Notes: generated by a model not told the origin, from the letters alone. Counted from the first letter of the stretch, positions 15,227 to 23,738 are shown. The stretch: 50,436 nt of DNA from DASZBX01 sp035943635 (GCA_035943635.1 DASZBX010000048.1:1-50436); one strand, 5' to 3'. Numbers and translations are program-made.

Positions 15227-16611
15227 CGACAGCGCAGTCCGACCAAGCCAAGAGCGCGTACGACCACCTCTGGATGCACTTCACCCGGATGTCCGGGTAC
15301 AAGGACAGCCCCGTCCCGATCATCACCCGGGGCGAGGGCGCCTACATCTGGGACTCGAACGGGCGCAAGTACCTCGACGGCCTGGCCGGCCTGTTCGTCG
15401 TCCAGGCCGGGCACGGCCGGGTCGAGCTGGCCGAGGCGGCGTCCAAGCAGGCCAAGGAGCTGGCCTTCTTCCCGGTCTGGTCCTACGCGCACCCGAACGC
15501 GATCGAGCTGGCCGACCGGCTGGCCGGCTACGCCCCCGGGGACCTGAACAAGGTCTTCTTCACCACCGGCGGCGGCGAGGCGGTGGAGACGGCCTGGAAG
15601 CTGGCCAAGCAGTACTTCAAGCTGGTCGGCAAGCCGATGAAGCACAAGGTGATCAGCCGCGCGATCGCCTACCACGGCACCCCGCACGGCGCCCTGTCGA
15701 TCACCGGCATCCCGGACGCCAAGAAGTACTTCGAGCCGCTGGTCCCGGGCGCGCACAAGGTGCCGAACACCAACTTCTACCGGGCCGAGGAGATCACCGG
15801 GGTCCCGGAACTGGCCAAGGACGAGGAGCGGTTCGGCCGCTGGGCCGCCGACCAGGTCGAGCACACCATCCTGGCCGAGGGCGCGGACACCGTGGCCGCG
15901 GTCTTCGTCGAGCCGGTGCAGAACTCCGGCGGCTGCTTCCCGCCGCCGCCCGGGTACTTCGCCCGGCTGCGCGAGATCTGCGACCAGTACGACGTGCTGC
16001 TGGTCTCGGACGAGGTGATCTGCGCCTTCGGCCGGCTGGGAACCATGTTCGCCTGCGACAAGTTCGACTACATCCCGGACATCATCACCTGCGCCAAGGG
16101 CATGACCTCGGGCTACTCCCCGATCGGGGCGGCGATCGTGTCCGACCGGATCGCGGCGCCGTTCTACGAGGGCACCAACTACTTCCCGCACGGCTACACC
16201 TTCGGCGGCCACCCGGTCTCCTCGGCCGTGGCGCTGGCCAACCTGGACCTGTTCGAGCGCGAGGGCCTGACCAAGCACGTGCTGGACAACGAGGGCGCGT
16301 TCCGGGCCACCCTGGAGAAGCTCGGCGACCTGCCGATCGTCGGCGACGTGCGCGGGGACGGCTACTTCTACGGGATCGAGCTGGTCAAGGAGAAGTCGAC
16401 CAAGACCACGTTCGACGAGGACGAGTCCGAGCGCCTGCTGCGCGGCTTCCTGTCCAAGGCCCTGTTCGACAACGGCCTGTACTGCCGCGCGGACGACCGC
16501 GGCGACCCGGTGGTGCAGCTGGCCCCGCCGCTGATCTGCGACCAGTCCCACTTCGACGAGATCGAGCAGATCCTGCGTGCCGTGCTGACCGAGGCGTGGA
16601 CCAAGATCTGA
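15223..16611 (+). CDS. Class III omega-aminotransferase (putrescine or beta-alanine:pyruvate type)
   Basis: A PLP enzyme that moves a terminal amino group to pyruvate or 2-oxoglutarate and yields a semialdehyde. The 462-residue protein has GRKYLDGLAGLFVVQAGHGR, FTTGGGEAVETAWKLA, AYHGTPHGALSITG, FVEPVQNSGG, VSDEVICAFGR with the PLP-contacting Asp, and ITCAKGMTSGYSPIGA with the Schiff-base Lys near residue 292. YTFGGHPVSSAVALANL is typical of omega-amino acid:pyruvate transaminases. Lrp coupling and the divergent aminoaldehyde dehydrogenase favour putrescine; the mmsA homologue would suit beta-alanine. The substrate is not decided by sequence. Confidence 0.92.
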   Translation: MTTAQSDQAKSAYDHLWMHFTRMSGYKDSPVPIITRGEGAYIWDSNGRKYLDGLAGLFVVQAGHGRVELAEAASKQAKELAFFPVWSYAHPNAIELADRLAGYAPGDLNKVFFTTGGGEAVETAWKLAKQYFKLVGKPMKHKVISRAIAYHGTPHGALSITGIPDAKKYFEPLVPGAHKVPNTNFYRAEEITGVPELAKDEERFGRWAADQVEHTILAEGADTVAAVFVEPVQNSGGCFPPPPGYFARLREICDQYDVLLVSDEVICAFGRLGTMFACDKFDYIPDIITCAKGMTSGYSPIGAAIVSDRIAAPFYEGTNYFPHGYTFGGHPVSSAVALANLDLFEREGLTKHVLDNEGAFRATLEKLGDLPIVGDVRGDGYFYGIELVKEKSTKTTFDEDESERLLRGFLSKALFDNGLYCRADDRGDPVVQLAPPLICDQSHFDEIEQILRAVLTEAWTKI

Positions 16612-16964
16612 GCCGAGCGCACACTAGACGGGTTGTTCCGGATTCTGGCGCCTGGGCCGAGTTGCTGGTAGGTGCGCTGACCTGTCGGGTGAGTGTGCAC
16701 GGCGAAACGGCTGATCGGCGGTGGCTGGGCGTGGGGCCAGGCCCCGCCGATCAGCCGTTTCGCCGCGCCAGAATCCGGAACAACTCGTCTGGACCAGGGC
16801 CCGGGTCCCCGCCCGGCGGGACCCGGGCCCTGCGGCCGTCCCGGCACACTCGGGCCGCGGCCGCAACCGCTGATCGGCGAACCGGCTGCACCAGGGGCTG
16901 ATCGCTAGCCAGATCGGCGGAATTCGGGAAGGTTTGCGGCATCTCGTCCCCTGGTTCGGGCACA
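16612..16964. other. Intergenic region with palindromic repeats
   Basis: About 350 bp with no gene. It holds the nested inverted repeat at 16626-16790 and further GCTGATCGGCG-like copies at 16869-16920. The remainder (16791-16860) is plain GC-rich sequence. Confidence 0.7.
16626..16790. repeat. Nested palindromic element (MITE- or REP-like)
   Basis: Outer arms 16626-16651 and 16765-16790 pair over 26 bp with one mismatch (core GGTTGTTCCGGATTCTGGCG). Inner arms 16701-16721 and 16744-16764 pair perfectly over 21 bp (core GGCGAAACGGCTGATCGGCG). The inner right arm abuts the outer right arm, while the left arms are separated by 49 bp. It could terminate the aminotransferase transcript or be a mobile-element relic. 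No encoded protein is credible. Confidence 0.8.
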
Positions 16965-18185
16965 GTGGTCCTCGTGAGCATCCCCTCCGACACTCCGGTG
17001 CTCGACGCCCGGTCCCTGAGCTTCCCGGCCGACGGCGGCGTCCTGCGCGGGGTCGACCTGGCCGTGGGCCGGGGCGAGACGGTCGCCGTGCTCGGCCCGG
17101 CCGGTTCCGGCAAGACCGTCCTGCTGCACTGCCTGACCGGCCGGCTCACCCCCGGCGGCGGCGGCGTCTGGGCCGACGGCAAGGCCTTCCACCTGTTCGG
17201 CGCCGACCAGCGCCGGGCGTTCCAGCGCCGCACCTTCGGCCTGGTGCCCCAGCGCACCGCCTTCGTCCCGGAGCTGACCCTGCTGCAGAACACCGCCCTG
17301 CCGCTGCTGTTCACCGGGCTGGCCCGGGACGCGGCCACCGCCCGCGCGGCGCTCTGGCTGGACCGGTTCGAACTCGGCGAGTTCGCCGACCGCAGGACCG
17401 GCGACCTGCCCGCCGAGGCGCTGCGCCGGGCCGGGCTGGCCCGCGGCCTGGTCACCGACCCGCTGATCCTGCTCGCCGACGAACCGCTGGCCGGCCTGGC
17501 CGAGCCGGACGCGGCGACCATAATCAGGATGCTGCTGTCCATCGCGCGCTCGCACGGGACCTCGGTCCTGTGCTTCACCCGCGACGCGGCGACCGCGGAC
17601 AGGTTCCAGCGCCGGATCGAGCTGTCCCAGGGCCGGAGCTCGCAGCAGCCGGTGTCTGCGGCGGTGGCCGAGGCGTCCGGCGCCTCCGAACAGGCGCCGG
17701 GCCGACCGGTGACGGCGCCGAAGGCCGTGGTCGTGTCCGTACCGCTGAGCGGGTCGGCGGAGGCACCTCAGCAGCCGGTGGGACTAGCGGCGGGCGCGCC
17801 TGCGCCCACGCCGTTCACACCGCCCGCAGCTGCGTCGTCCGGCGCCGGTCCGGCCGCGATGTCGCACACCGCGCCTGCTGCGCCTGTCGCATCCGCTGGG
17901 GCTCCGCGGATCGGCGCGTCGCCGGTCGCCGCGCCGCCCAGGGCGCCCGCCACGTCAATGCGTCTTTCCGTATCCAGCCCGGGTTCCTCGGCCGAGAAGC
18001 CCGTCAACGTCCAGGCTTCGGCCTCCGCCGCGGCCCAGACGGTCCTCGACCGGCCGCCGCCCGAGTCCGCGCCCCCCGGCCCGGCCCGACCGCCGATCCC
18101 GCCGACCCATCCCCGGTCTCTCGGTGGTCTGCCGCTCGGCGCGCCGAGCCACCTGGGCCCCGGCCATGCGCAGGTCACATCATGA
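16965..18185 (+). CDS. Degenerate ABC transporter ATP-binding protein with long disordered tail
   Basis: Residues 1-225 form an ABC ATPase domain of the LolD/MacB/FtsE type: Walker A GPAGSGKT (44-51), a Q-loop Gln near 96, and Walker B LILLADEP (167-174). The signature LSGGQ is replaced by LPAEA (148-152), and the H-loop region reads FTRD, with Arg about 206 where His is expected, so hydrolysis may be lost or altered. Some 180 residues of Ala/Pro/Ser-rich low-complexity tail follow, unusual for this family. GTG 16965 is the longest start; GTG 16974 is equally possible, and neither has a clear Shine-Dalgarno sequence. It overlaps the next gene by 4 bp. Confidence 0.82.
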   Translation: MVLVSIPSDTPVLDARSLSFPADGGVLRGVDLAVGRGETVAVLGPAGSGKTVLLHCLTGRLTPGGGGVWADGKAFHLFGADQRRAFQRRTFGLVPQRTAFVPELTLLQNTALPLLFTGLARDAATARAALWLDRFELGEFADRRTGDLPAEALRRAGLARGLVTDPLILLADEPLAGLAEPDAATIIRMLLSIARSHGTSVLCFTRDAATADRFQRRIELSQGRSSQQPVSAAVAEASGASEQAPGRPVTAPKAVVVSVPLSGSAEAPQQPVGLAAGAPAPTPFTPPAAASSGAGPAAMSHTAPAAPVASAGAPRIGASPVAAPPRAPATSMRLSVSSPGSSAEKPVNVQASASAAAQTVLDRPPPESAPPGPARPPIPPTHPRSLGGLPLGAPSHLGPGHAQVTS

Positions 18186-18895
18186 GCTCTGCCTTCGCCG
18201 CGCCGCGCGGGGCGCGAACGCACCAGTCCGCGCTGCTCTGGCTGGCCCTCCAGATGAGCCGGCCGGCCGGCGGTGCCGTGGCCGCCCGGCTGTCCTGGCT
18301 GGCCGCCGGGACTGCGCTCGCCGCCGGACCGCTGATCGTCTGGCTGGCCGCCGGCCTGTCCTCCGGCTCGCGGCCCGGGGCGCTGCCCGCGGGCACCGGC
18401 TTCGGCCTGGCCCTGGCCGCCTGCCCCGGCATCGCGCTGATCCTCGCGGCGGCGCACTGCCTGGCCGCCGACCGGGCGGAGGTGTCCGAGACCCTGCGCC
18501 AGGTCGGCGCGGAACGGATCGCCGCCTGGCTGCTGCCCGCCCTGCGGATCGCCCTGGCGGCCGTGATCGGCGGCATCGTCGGCGCGGTCGTCCTGGCCGT
18601 CCTGGATGTCACCGCGCTGCGCGATCTCCCCGCGAAGGCGCCGCTGCGGGCCACCCTGGCGGCCGTCTCGGGCGGCGCGTGGGCGACGCCGACCGCCCTG
18701 GTCGTCCTGCTGCTCGTCTCCGGTGCGCTTCTCGCCAGCGGGACAGGCCATCGGTTCGCCGATCGCCTGCGCGGCCGGATCACGGCCCGCATCGCCGTCC
18801 GGGCTCAGCCGCCATCGGCAGCAGAAGCCGAACCCGAAGCCGGGGCGGACGTAGCGACCACAGCCACGCCCCAAGCCGAGCCCGAAACGACCTGA
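18182..18895 (+). CDS. Small permease-like membrane protein (FtsX/MacB-like half)
   Basis: The 237-residue protein has about four hydrophobic segments: LSWLAAGTALAAGPLIVWLA, GLALAACPGIALILAAAHCL, LRIALAAVIGGIVGAVVLAV and TALVVLLLVSGALLAS. The segment LAADRAEVSETLRQVGAERI, between the second and third, resembles the coupling region of FtsX-type permeases. The C-terminus is a charged Ala/Glu tail. ATG 18182 overlaps the ATPase stop (ATGA), so the two are translationally coupled and likely form one complex. It is shorter than usual FtsX-family permeases and lacks an obvious large extracellular domain. Function unknown. Confidence 0.78.
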   Translation: MSSAFAAPRGARTHQSALLWLALQMSRPAGGAVAARLSWLAAGTALAAGPLIVWLAAGLSSGSRPGALPAGTGFGLALAACPGIALILAAAHCLAADRAEVSETLRQVGAERIAAWLLPALRIALAAVIGGIVGAVVLAVLDVTALRDLPAKAPLRATLAAVSGGAWATPTALVVLLLVSGALLASGTGHRFADRLRGRITARIAVRAQPPSAAEAEPEAGADVATTATPQAEPETT

Positions 18896-18918
18896 CCGCC
18901 CGCGCCGAGCCGGTCGGC

Positions 18919-19611
18919 TCAGGCGGCCGGACTCGTCCCGGCGAGCCCGCCGACCAGCCGGACCGCTTCGAGCAACGACTCCGCCACCGGCACCCCGGCC
19001 TGCGACAGGTTCTCCCGGCTGGACGAACCGCCCGAGTACAACACCGCCGCCGCACCCAACTGGAGGGCAGCATGCGCATCGTCGACACAGTCGCCGATCA
19101 ACGCGATCTCGCCCGGAAGCAGATCCGGATCCTCGGTCTGAAGCTGCGCAAAGTGCCGCGCGAGGTACTTGTACTTCGGCCCGAAGTCGTGCTCCGGCGG
19201 CCGCCCGTCGATCCGGACCAGCCGGGTGTGCAGCCCGAAGCCGCCGATCCCGGTCAGCTCGACCAACTCGGCATGCCCGTACATCGACAGCAGTGACTGG
19301 CTGCGCGGGGCCCAGCTGTCCATCGCGGCCAGTGCTTCGGCGTTGAGCCCCGCAGTGTGCCGGCCGTCGTCGTAGGCGGTCGCAAAGGCCTTGTTGACCA
19401 TTAGCCACTGTTCCTCGGTGGGCACGAAGCCGACCATGTCCGCGTAGAAGTCCTGCATCGGGCGGCGGTAGCCGCGCTGGTACTCCTCGTTGGTGACCAT
19501 CCGGTCCACGCCGAGCGCCCGCACCGAGGCGTTGGTCGCCAGGACCACCAGTTCCTGGTCATCGAAAAGGGTGCCGTTCCAGTCCCAGACGATGTGTCGC
19601 ACGCTGTTCAT
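18919..19611 (-). CDS. HAD-superfamily hydrolase
   Basis: A 230-residue haloacid dehalogenase-like protein with a C1-type cap. Motif I is VWDWNGTLFDD, with Asn where classical phosphatases have the second Asp (DxD). Motif IV IALIGDCVDDAHAA has the metal-binding acidic residues; Lys in FGPKYKYLARH may be motif III. The DWN form occurs in a recognised subgroup of actinobacterial HAD proteins, so it need not be inactive. The substrate is unknown. ATG 19611 has a strong GGGGAGGA upstream at about 8 bp. It converges with the permease gene 24 bp away. Confidence 0.88.
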   Translation of the reverse strand: MNSVRHIVWDWNGTLFDDQELVVLATNASVRALGVDRMVTNEEYQRGYRRPMQDFYADMVGFVPTEEQWLMVNKAFATAYDDGRHTAGLNAEALAAMDSWAPRSQSLLSMYGHAELVELTGIGGFGLHTRLVRIDGRPPEHDFGPKYKYLARHFAQLQTEDPDLLPGEIALIGDCVDDAHAALQLGAAAVLYSGGSSSRENLSQAGVPVAESLLEAVRLVGGLAGTSPAA

Positions 19612-19718
19612 CGGTGGCGATCCTCCCCTGCCGCGGTCGAGGTCTGCGACCGCTTTCCGCGCTCATGTCCGGCCTTCGGTCGATCGTATCGGACCGGCCC
19701 GGAGCGGGCCCGGACCGG

Positions 19719-20858
19719 CTACGCGTCCGAAGCCGCCAGCTGCCCGCAGGCGCCGTCGATCTCCCGGCCCCGGGTGTCGCGCACGGTCACCGGCACACCC
19801 CAGGCCTGGAGCGTGCGGACGAACGCGTCCTCGTCCTGGGGCCGGGAGGCGGTCCACCTGGACCCGGGAGTCGGGTTGAGCGGGATCAGGTTCACGTGCG
19901 CCAGCTTGCCCTTGAGCCGCTTGCCGAGCAGGTCGGCCCGCCAGGCCTGGTCGTTCACGTCCCGGATCAGCGCGTACTCGATCGAGACCCGGCGCTTGGT
20001 GGTCCGGGCGTAGTCCCAGGCCGCGCCGAGCACCTCGCCGACCCGCCAGCGGGTGTTCACCGGCACCAGCTCGTCGCGCAGGTCGTCGTCCGGGGCGTGC
20101 AGGGACACCGCGAGGGTGACGTTCAGCTCCTCGGCGGTCAGCTTCTCGATCGCGGGCACCAGGCCGACCGTGGAGACCGTGATGTGCCGCTGGGACAGGC
20201 CCAGCCCGGCCGGCGCGGGGTCGGTCATCCGGCGCACGGCGCCGATCACCGCGTTGTAGTTCGCCATCGGCTCGCCCATGCCCATGAACACCACGTTCGA
20301 GACCCGGCCCGGCCCGCCCGGCACCTGGCCGCGGGCCAGCTCGCGCGCCCCGGCGACGACCTGCTCGACGATCTCGGCGGTGGACATGTTGCGGGTCAGC
20401 CCGGCCTGGCCGGTGGCGCAGAACGGGCAGTTCATCCCGCAGCCGGCCTGCGAGGAGACGCACAGGGTGACCCGGTCCGGGTAGCGCATCAGCACCGACT
20501 CGACCAGGGCGCCGTCGTGCAGCCGCCAGAGCGTCTTGCGGGTCGTCCCGCCGTCGCAGGTGATCTCCTTGACCGGGGTCATCAGGTCCGGCAGCAGGGC
20601 GTCCTTGAGCTGCTGGCGCTGCGCGGCCGGGATGTCGGTCCAGGTCTGCGGGTCGTCGGCCAGCCGCTCGAAGTAGTGCGCGGACAGCTGCGCGGCCCGG
20701 AAGCCGGGCAGCCCGGCGGCGATCAGCGCCTGCTTGCGCCCGGCCGGGTCGAGGTCGGCCAGGTGGCGGGGCGGCTTGCCGCGGCGGGGGGCGTCGAAGA
20801 CCAGCTCCCCCGGCTTGGGGCGGGCGGCGACGGGCGTGGGGAGATCCTGGGCAGTCAT
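19719..20858 (-). CDS. rlmN: Dual-specificity 23S rRNA/tRNA adenine C2-methyltransferase RlmN
   Basis: A radical SAM enzyme methylating A2503 of 23S rRNA and A37 of some tRNAs. The 379-residue protein has an N-terminal HhH-like domain, the radical-SAM cluster CGMNCPFC (Cys140, 144, 147), GMGEPMANYNAV, and the C-terminal REIDGACGQL whose Cys acts in methyl transfer. Length is normal. ATG 20858 has no clear Shine-Dalgarno sequence; GACAAT lies about 10 bp upstream, so a leaderless mRNA is possible. It lies 64 bp downstream of cdsA and may be co-transcribed. Confidence 0.96.
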   Translation of the reverse strand: MTAQDLPTPVAARPKPGELVFDAPRRGKPPRHLADLDPAGRKQALIAAGLPGFRAAQLSAHYFERLADDPQTWTDIPAAQRQQLKDALLPDLMTPVKEITCDGGTTRKTLWRLHDGALVESVLMRYPDRVTLCVSSQAGCGMNCPFCATGQAGLTRNMSTAEIVEQVVAGARELARGQVPGGPGRVSNVVFMGMGEPMANYNAVIGAVRRMTDPAPAGLGLSQRHITVSTVGLVPAIEKLTAEELNVTLAVSLHAPDDDLRDELVPVNTRWRVGEVLGAAWDYARTTKRRVSIEYALIRDVNDQAWRADLLGKRLKGKLAHVNLIPLNPTPGSRWTASRPQDEDAFVRTLQAWGVPVTVRDTRGREIDGACGQLAASDA

Positions 20859-20922
20859 AACCCGGCTATTGTCCCACGATCGGACGGGACCGGTGACCGG
20901 TGCGCCGGCCGCCGGCGGGCGG

Positions 20923-21879
20923 CTACTTCACCGGGACGAACAACGACAGCAGCAGCCAGACGATCGGCGCGGTCGGCAGCAGCGAGTCGAGCCGGTCCAT
21001 GATGCCGCCGTGCCCGGGCAGCAGGCTGCCCATGTCCTTGATCCCCAGGTCGCGCTTGATCATGGACTCGCACAGGTCGCCCAGGGTGGCGCTGACCACG
21101 ACGCAGCCGCCGAGCACCGCACCCTGCCAGGCCTGCCCGTGCAGCATGGTGACCAGCATGATCGCGCCCGCGACGGCCGCGGTCAGGACCGACCCGGCCA
21201 GGCCTTCCCAGGACTTCTTCGGCGAGATCTTCGGCGCCATCGGGTGCCGGCCGAAGAGCACCCCGGCCGCGTAGCCGCCGGTGTCGTTGCAGACCACCAG
21301 GACCAGGAAGATCAGCGTGCGCTGGGTGCCGTGGTCGGCCGCGGCCAGCAGGATGGCGAACCCGGCCAGGAACGGGACGTAGACGGCCGCCAGCAGCCCC
21401 GCGCTGACGTCCCGCAGGAAGCCGTCGGCCCCGTCGGTCAGCCGCCAGACCAGAACCGAGACGGCCGTGAGGGCGAGCACCGCGGCCAGCGCCGCCTCGC
21501 CGGAGAAGTAGGCGGCGACCAGCATGCCGGCCCCGCCCACGGCCACCGGCAGGAAGGGGTAGCGGATGTCGCGCTGGGCGAAGGCGGTGTCCAGTTCGCG
21601 CAGGGCGAGCACGGCGGCCACGGCCACGATGGCCAGGAAGGCCGGTTTGGCGTACACCAGGGTGGCGATCAGGCTCAGGCCCAGGCCCACCCCGACCGCG
21701 GTGGCGGCCGGCAGGTTGCGCCCGGCCCGGCCGGGCGGCGGAGGCGGCTGGCCGCCGGTGCCGGTCGGTCCGCTCACTGCGTCACCCCGTCCTTCGCCGT
21801 ACCTGTCGTCGCCGGCCCCGCCGTCCGGTCCGCGGCGTTCGGCCGACGCCGCGTCCCTCCCTCTCACGGCGCTCGTCAT
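20923..21879 (-). CDS. cdsA: Phosphatidate cytidylyltransferase
   Basis: It makes CDP-diacylglycerol from phosphatidate and CTP in phospholipid synthesis. The 318-residue protein has a non-conserved Gly/Pro-rich cytoplasmic N-terminus (about 50 residues), about eight membrane segments, and the family signature: SMIKRDLGIKDMGSLLPGHG followed by GIMDRLDSLLPTAP. KISPKKSWEGLAGS and CNDTGGYAAG are further CdsA blocks. ATG 21879 has AAAGG about 7 bp upstream; GTG 21777 would remove most of the unconserved tail. The order pyrH-frr-cdsA-rlmN is standard in actinobacteria. Confidence 0.95.
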   Translation of the reverse strand: MTSAVRGRDAASAERRGPDGGAGDDRYGEGRGDAVSGPTGTGGQPPPPPGRAGRNLPAATAVGVGLGLSLIATLVYAKPAFLAIVAVAAVLALRELDTAFAQRDIRYPFLPVAVGGAGMLVAAYFSGEAALAAVLALTAVSVLVWRLTDGADGFLRDVSAGLLAAVYVPFLAGFAILLAAADHGTQRTLIFLVLVVCNDTGGYAAGVLFGRHPMAPKISPKKSWEGLAGSVLTAAVAGAIMLVTMLHGQAWQGAVLGGCVVVSATLGDLCESMIKRDLGIKDMGSLLPGHGGIMDRLDSLLPTAPIVWLLLSLFVPVK

Positions 21880-22183
21880 CGCTGTGGCCTTTCCCGATCA
21901 GGCGAGTTCTCCGCCAGGACACTACTTGATTGCGTGGACCGCTGTCCCGCCGGGTGGCCGCCGCCGGGCGCACGGGCAGGTGGGGCGTACCGCGCGGACA
22001 CTGTCGGCCACCGGGCCCGCCGCGGCCGCGGCGCCGGGTCCAGCCGGTGCGGGCCCGGCCGGCCTGGCTGCGGCGGCCGGGGGCGGCGGCCTCGGTTGCC
22101 GACCGGCGCCGGGAACCCGGCCGGCCGGGAGCACGCCGGGGCGGTGCGCCGGGCGGCGCCCGGCGAGGATCGCGGCCGGCGGC
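21880..22183. other. Intergenic region between frr and cdsA
   Basis: 304 bp, mostly very GC-rich. A simple hairpin at 22147-22165 (8-bp stem, 3-nt loop) lies 19 bp past the frr stop on the - strand and may be its terminator. The AT-richer stretch near 21885-21940 could hold the cdsA promoter. No ORF is credible. Confidence 0.55.
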
Positions 22184-22741
22184 TCAGACCTCCAGCAGCT
22201 CGGATTCCTTGTGCTTGAGCGCCTCGTCGATCTGGCCGGTGTGCTTGGCGGTGAAGCCGTCGAGCTCCTTCTCCGCCCGCTTGCCCTCGTCCTCGCCGAT
22301 CTCGCCGTCCTTGACCTGCTTGTCCACCGCCTCCTTGGCGTGCCGGCGGATGTTGCGGATGGAGATCTTGGCGTCCTCGGCCTTGGTCCGGGCCACCTTG
22401 ATGTACTCCTTGCGCCGCTCCTCGGTCAGCTGCGGGAAGACCACCCGGATGATGCTGCCGTCGTTGCTCGGGTTCACCCCGAGGTCCGAGTCCCGGATCG
22501 CCTTCTCGATCGCGCCCAGCGAGCCCTTGTCGTAGGGGTTGATCAGGGCCATCCGGGCCTCCGGGGCCTGGATCGAGGCCAGCTGGGGGACCGGCGTGAA
22601 GGTGCCGTAGTAGTCGACCACGATCTTGTTGAACATCGCGGGGGTGGCCCGGCCGGTGCGGATCGCGGCGAAGTCCTCCTTGGCCACCGTGACGGCCTTG
22701 TCCATCTTGTCCTCGGCTTCGAGGAGAATCTCGTCAGTCAC
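22184..22741 (-). CDS. frr: Ribosome recycling factor
   Basis: It splits post-termination ribosomes together with EF-G. The 185-residue length is exactly typical. Family features are KAVTVAKEDFAAIRTGRATPAMFNKIVVDYYGTFTPV, INPYDKGSLGAIEKAI and the C-terminal helical RRHAKEAVDKQVKDGEIGED. GTG 22741 has AGGAG about 8 bp upstream. It lies 50 bp downstream of pyrH. Confidence 0.97.
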   Translation of the reverse strand: MTDEILLEAEDKMDKAVTVAKEDFAAIRTGRATPAMFNKIVVDYYGTFTPVPQLASIQAPEARMALINPYDKGSLGAIEKAIRDSDLGVNPSNDGSIIRVVFPQLTEERRKEYIKVARTKAEDAKISIRNIRRHAKEAVDKQVKDGEIGEDEGKRAEKELDGFTAKHTGQIDEALKHKESELLEV

Positions 22742-22791
22742 TTCTTCGGCTCCTGTTCCGACGGGTTGCGCCTAGGGTTGCGTCTTTCACG

Positions 22792-23547
22792 TTACTGCGC
22801 CACGAGGGTGGCTTCATGGTTCACCAGGGTGCCGATCTTCTCGCCGGCCACCGCCCGGCCGATGTTGCCCTCGCCCTCGAGGCCGAAGCAGATGATCGGC
22901 AGCTTGTTGTCCATGCACAGCGAGATCGCGGTGCGGTCGGCGAAGTTCAGGCCGAGCTTGAACACGTCCCGGTAGTCCAGGCTCTCGAACCGGATCGCGG
23001 CCGGGTCCAGCTTGGGGTCGGCGTTGTAGATGCCGTCCACCCCCTGCTTGGCCATCAGCACCACCTCCGCGCCGATCTCCAGGGCCCGCTGGGCCGCGGT
23101 GGTGTCGGTGGTGAAGAAGGGCATGCCGGCCCCGGCGCCGAAGATGACCACGCGGCCCTTCTCCAGGTGCCGGATGGCCTTGCGCGGGATGTACGGCTCG
23201 GCCACCTGGGCCATCGCGATCGCGGTCTGCACCCGGGTCTCGATGCCGAGCTTCTCCAGGAAGTCCTGCAGGGCCAGGCAGTTCATCACGGTGCCCAGCA
23301 TCCCCATGTAGTCGCCGCGGACCTGCTCCATCCCGCGGTTCTTCAGCTCCGCGCCGCGGAAGAAGTTGCCCCCGCCGACCACCACCGCGATCTGGGTCCC
23401 GGTCTCCCGCTGGGCCTGGGCGATCTGGCGGGCGATCGACTGGGCGACGTCCGGGTCGACCCCGACCTTCCCCCCGCCGAAGACCTCGCCGGAGAGCTTC
23501 AAGACGACGCGCCGGTAGTGTCCGGATCCGGCTCTGGCCTGGGTCAT
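22792..23547 (-). CDS. pyrH: UMP kinase
   Basis: It phosphorylates UMP to UDP in pyrimidine nucleotide synthesis. The 251-residue hexameric amino acid kinase-fold enzyme has RVVLKLSGEVFGGG, IAVVVGGGNFFRGAEL, YMGMLGTVMNCLALQDFLE, VIFGAGAGMPFFTTDTTAAQ and MAKQGVDGIYNADPK. ATG 23547 follows CAGGAGGCA. It is followed by frr; tsf lies upstream behind a hairpin. Confidence 0.97.
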   Translation of the reverse strand: MTQARAGSGHYRRVVLKLSGEVFGGGKVGVDPDVAQSIARQIAQAQRETGTQIAVVVGGGNFFRGAELKNRGMEQVRGDYMGMLGTVMNCLALQDFLEKLGIETRVQTAIAMAQVAEPYIPRKAIRHLEKGRVVIFGAGAGMPFFTTDTTAAQRALEIGAEVVLMAKQGVDGIYNADPKLDPAAIRFESLDYRDVFKLGLNFADRTAISLCMDNKLPIICFGLEGEGNIGRAVAGEKIGTLVNHEATLVAQ

Positions 23548-23670
23548 GTGCTTGCCTCCTGGTGGCGATGGACTGCGGGCACTTCACACCGCACCGTACC
23601 CGCCCGTTCGCTCGGGCGCGGCGGAACGCCCCGCGCCGGCGGGCGCGGGCCGGTCCGGGTCCGGATTGCG

Positions 23671-23728
23671 CGAACGCCGCGCGGAGGACGGGTGTCGCGG
23701 GGACACCCGGCTTCCGGCGCGGCGTTCG
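23671..23728 (-). terminator. Nested hairpin downstream of tsf
   Basis: Outer arms 23671-23682 and 23717-23728 pair over 12 bp (CGAACGCCGCGC). An inner 8-bp stem pairs 23689-23696 with 23702-23709. It starts 11 bp after the tsf stop on the - strand and separates rpsB-tsf from pyrH-frr. Confidence 0.75.
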
Positions 23729-23738
23729 ACGGTCTTAC

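Noticed and set aside
17640..18180. Possible separate gene or frameshift in the low-complexity part of the ABC ATPase gene
   Set aside because: One frame stays open throughout and ends in an ATGA overlap with the permease gene; another open frame on the same strand is the permease frame extended upstream and is Arg/Gly-rich shadow.
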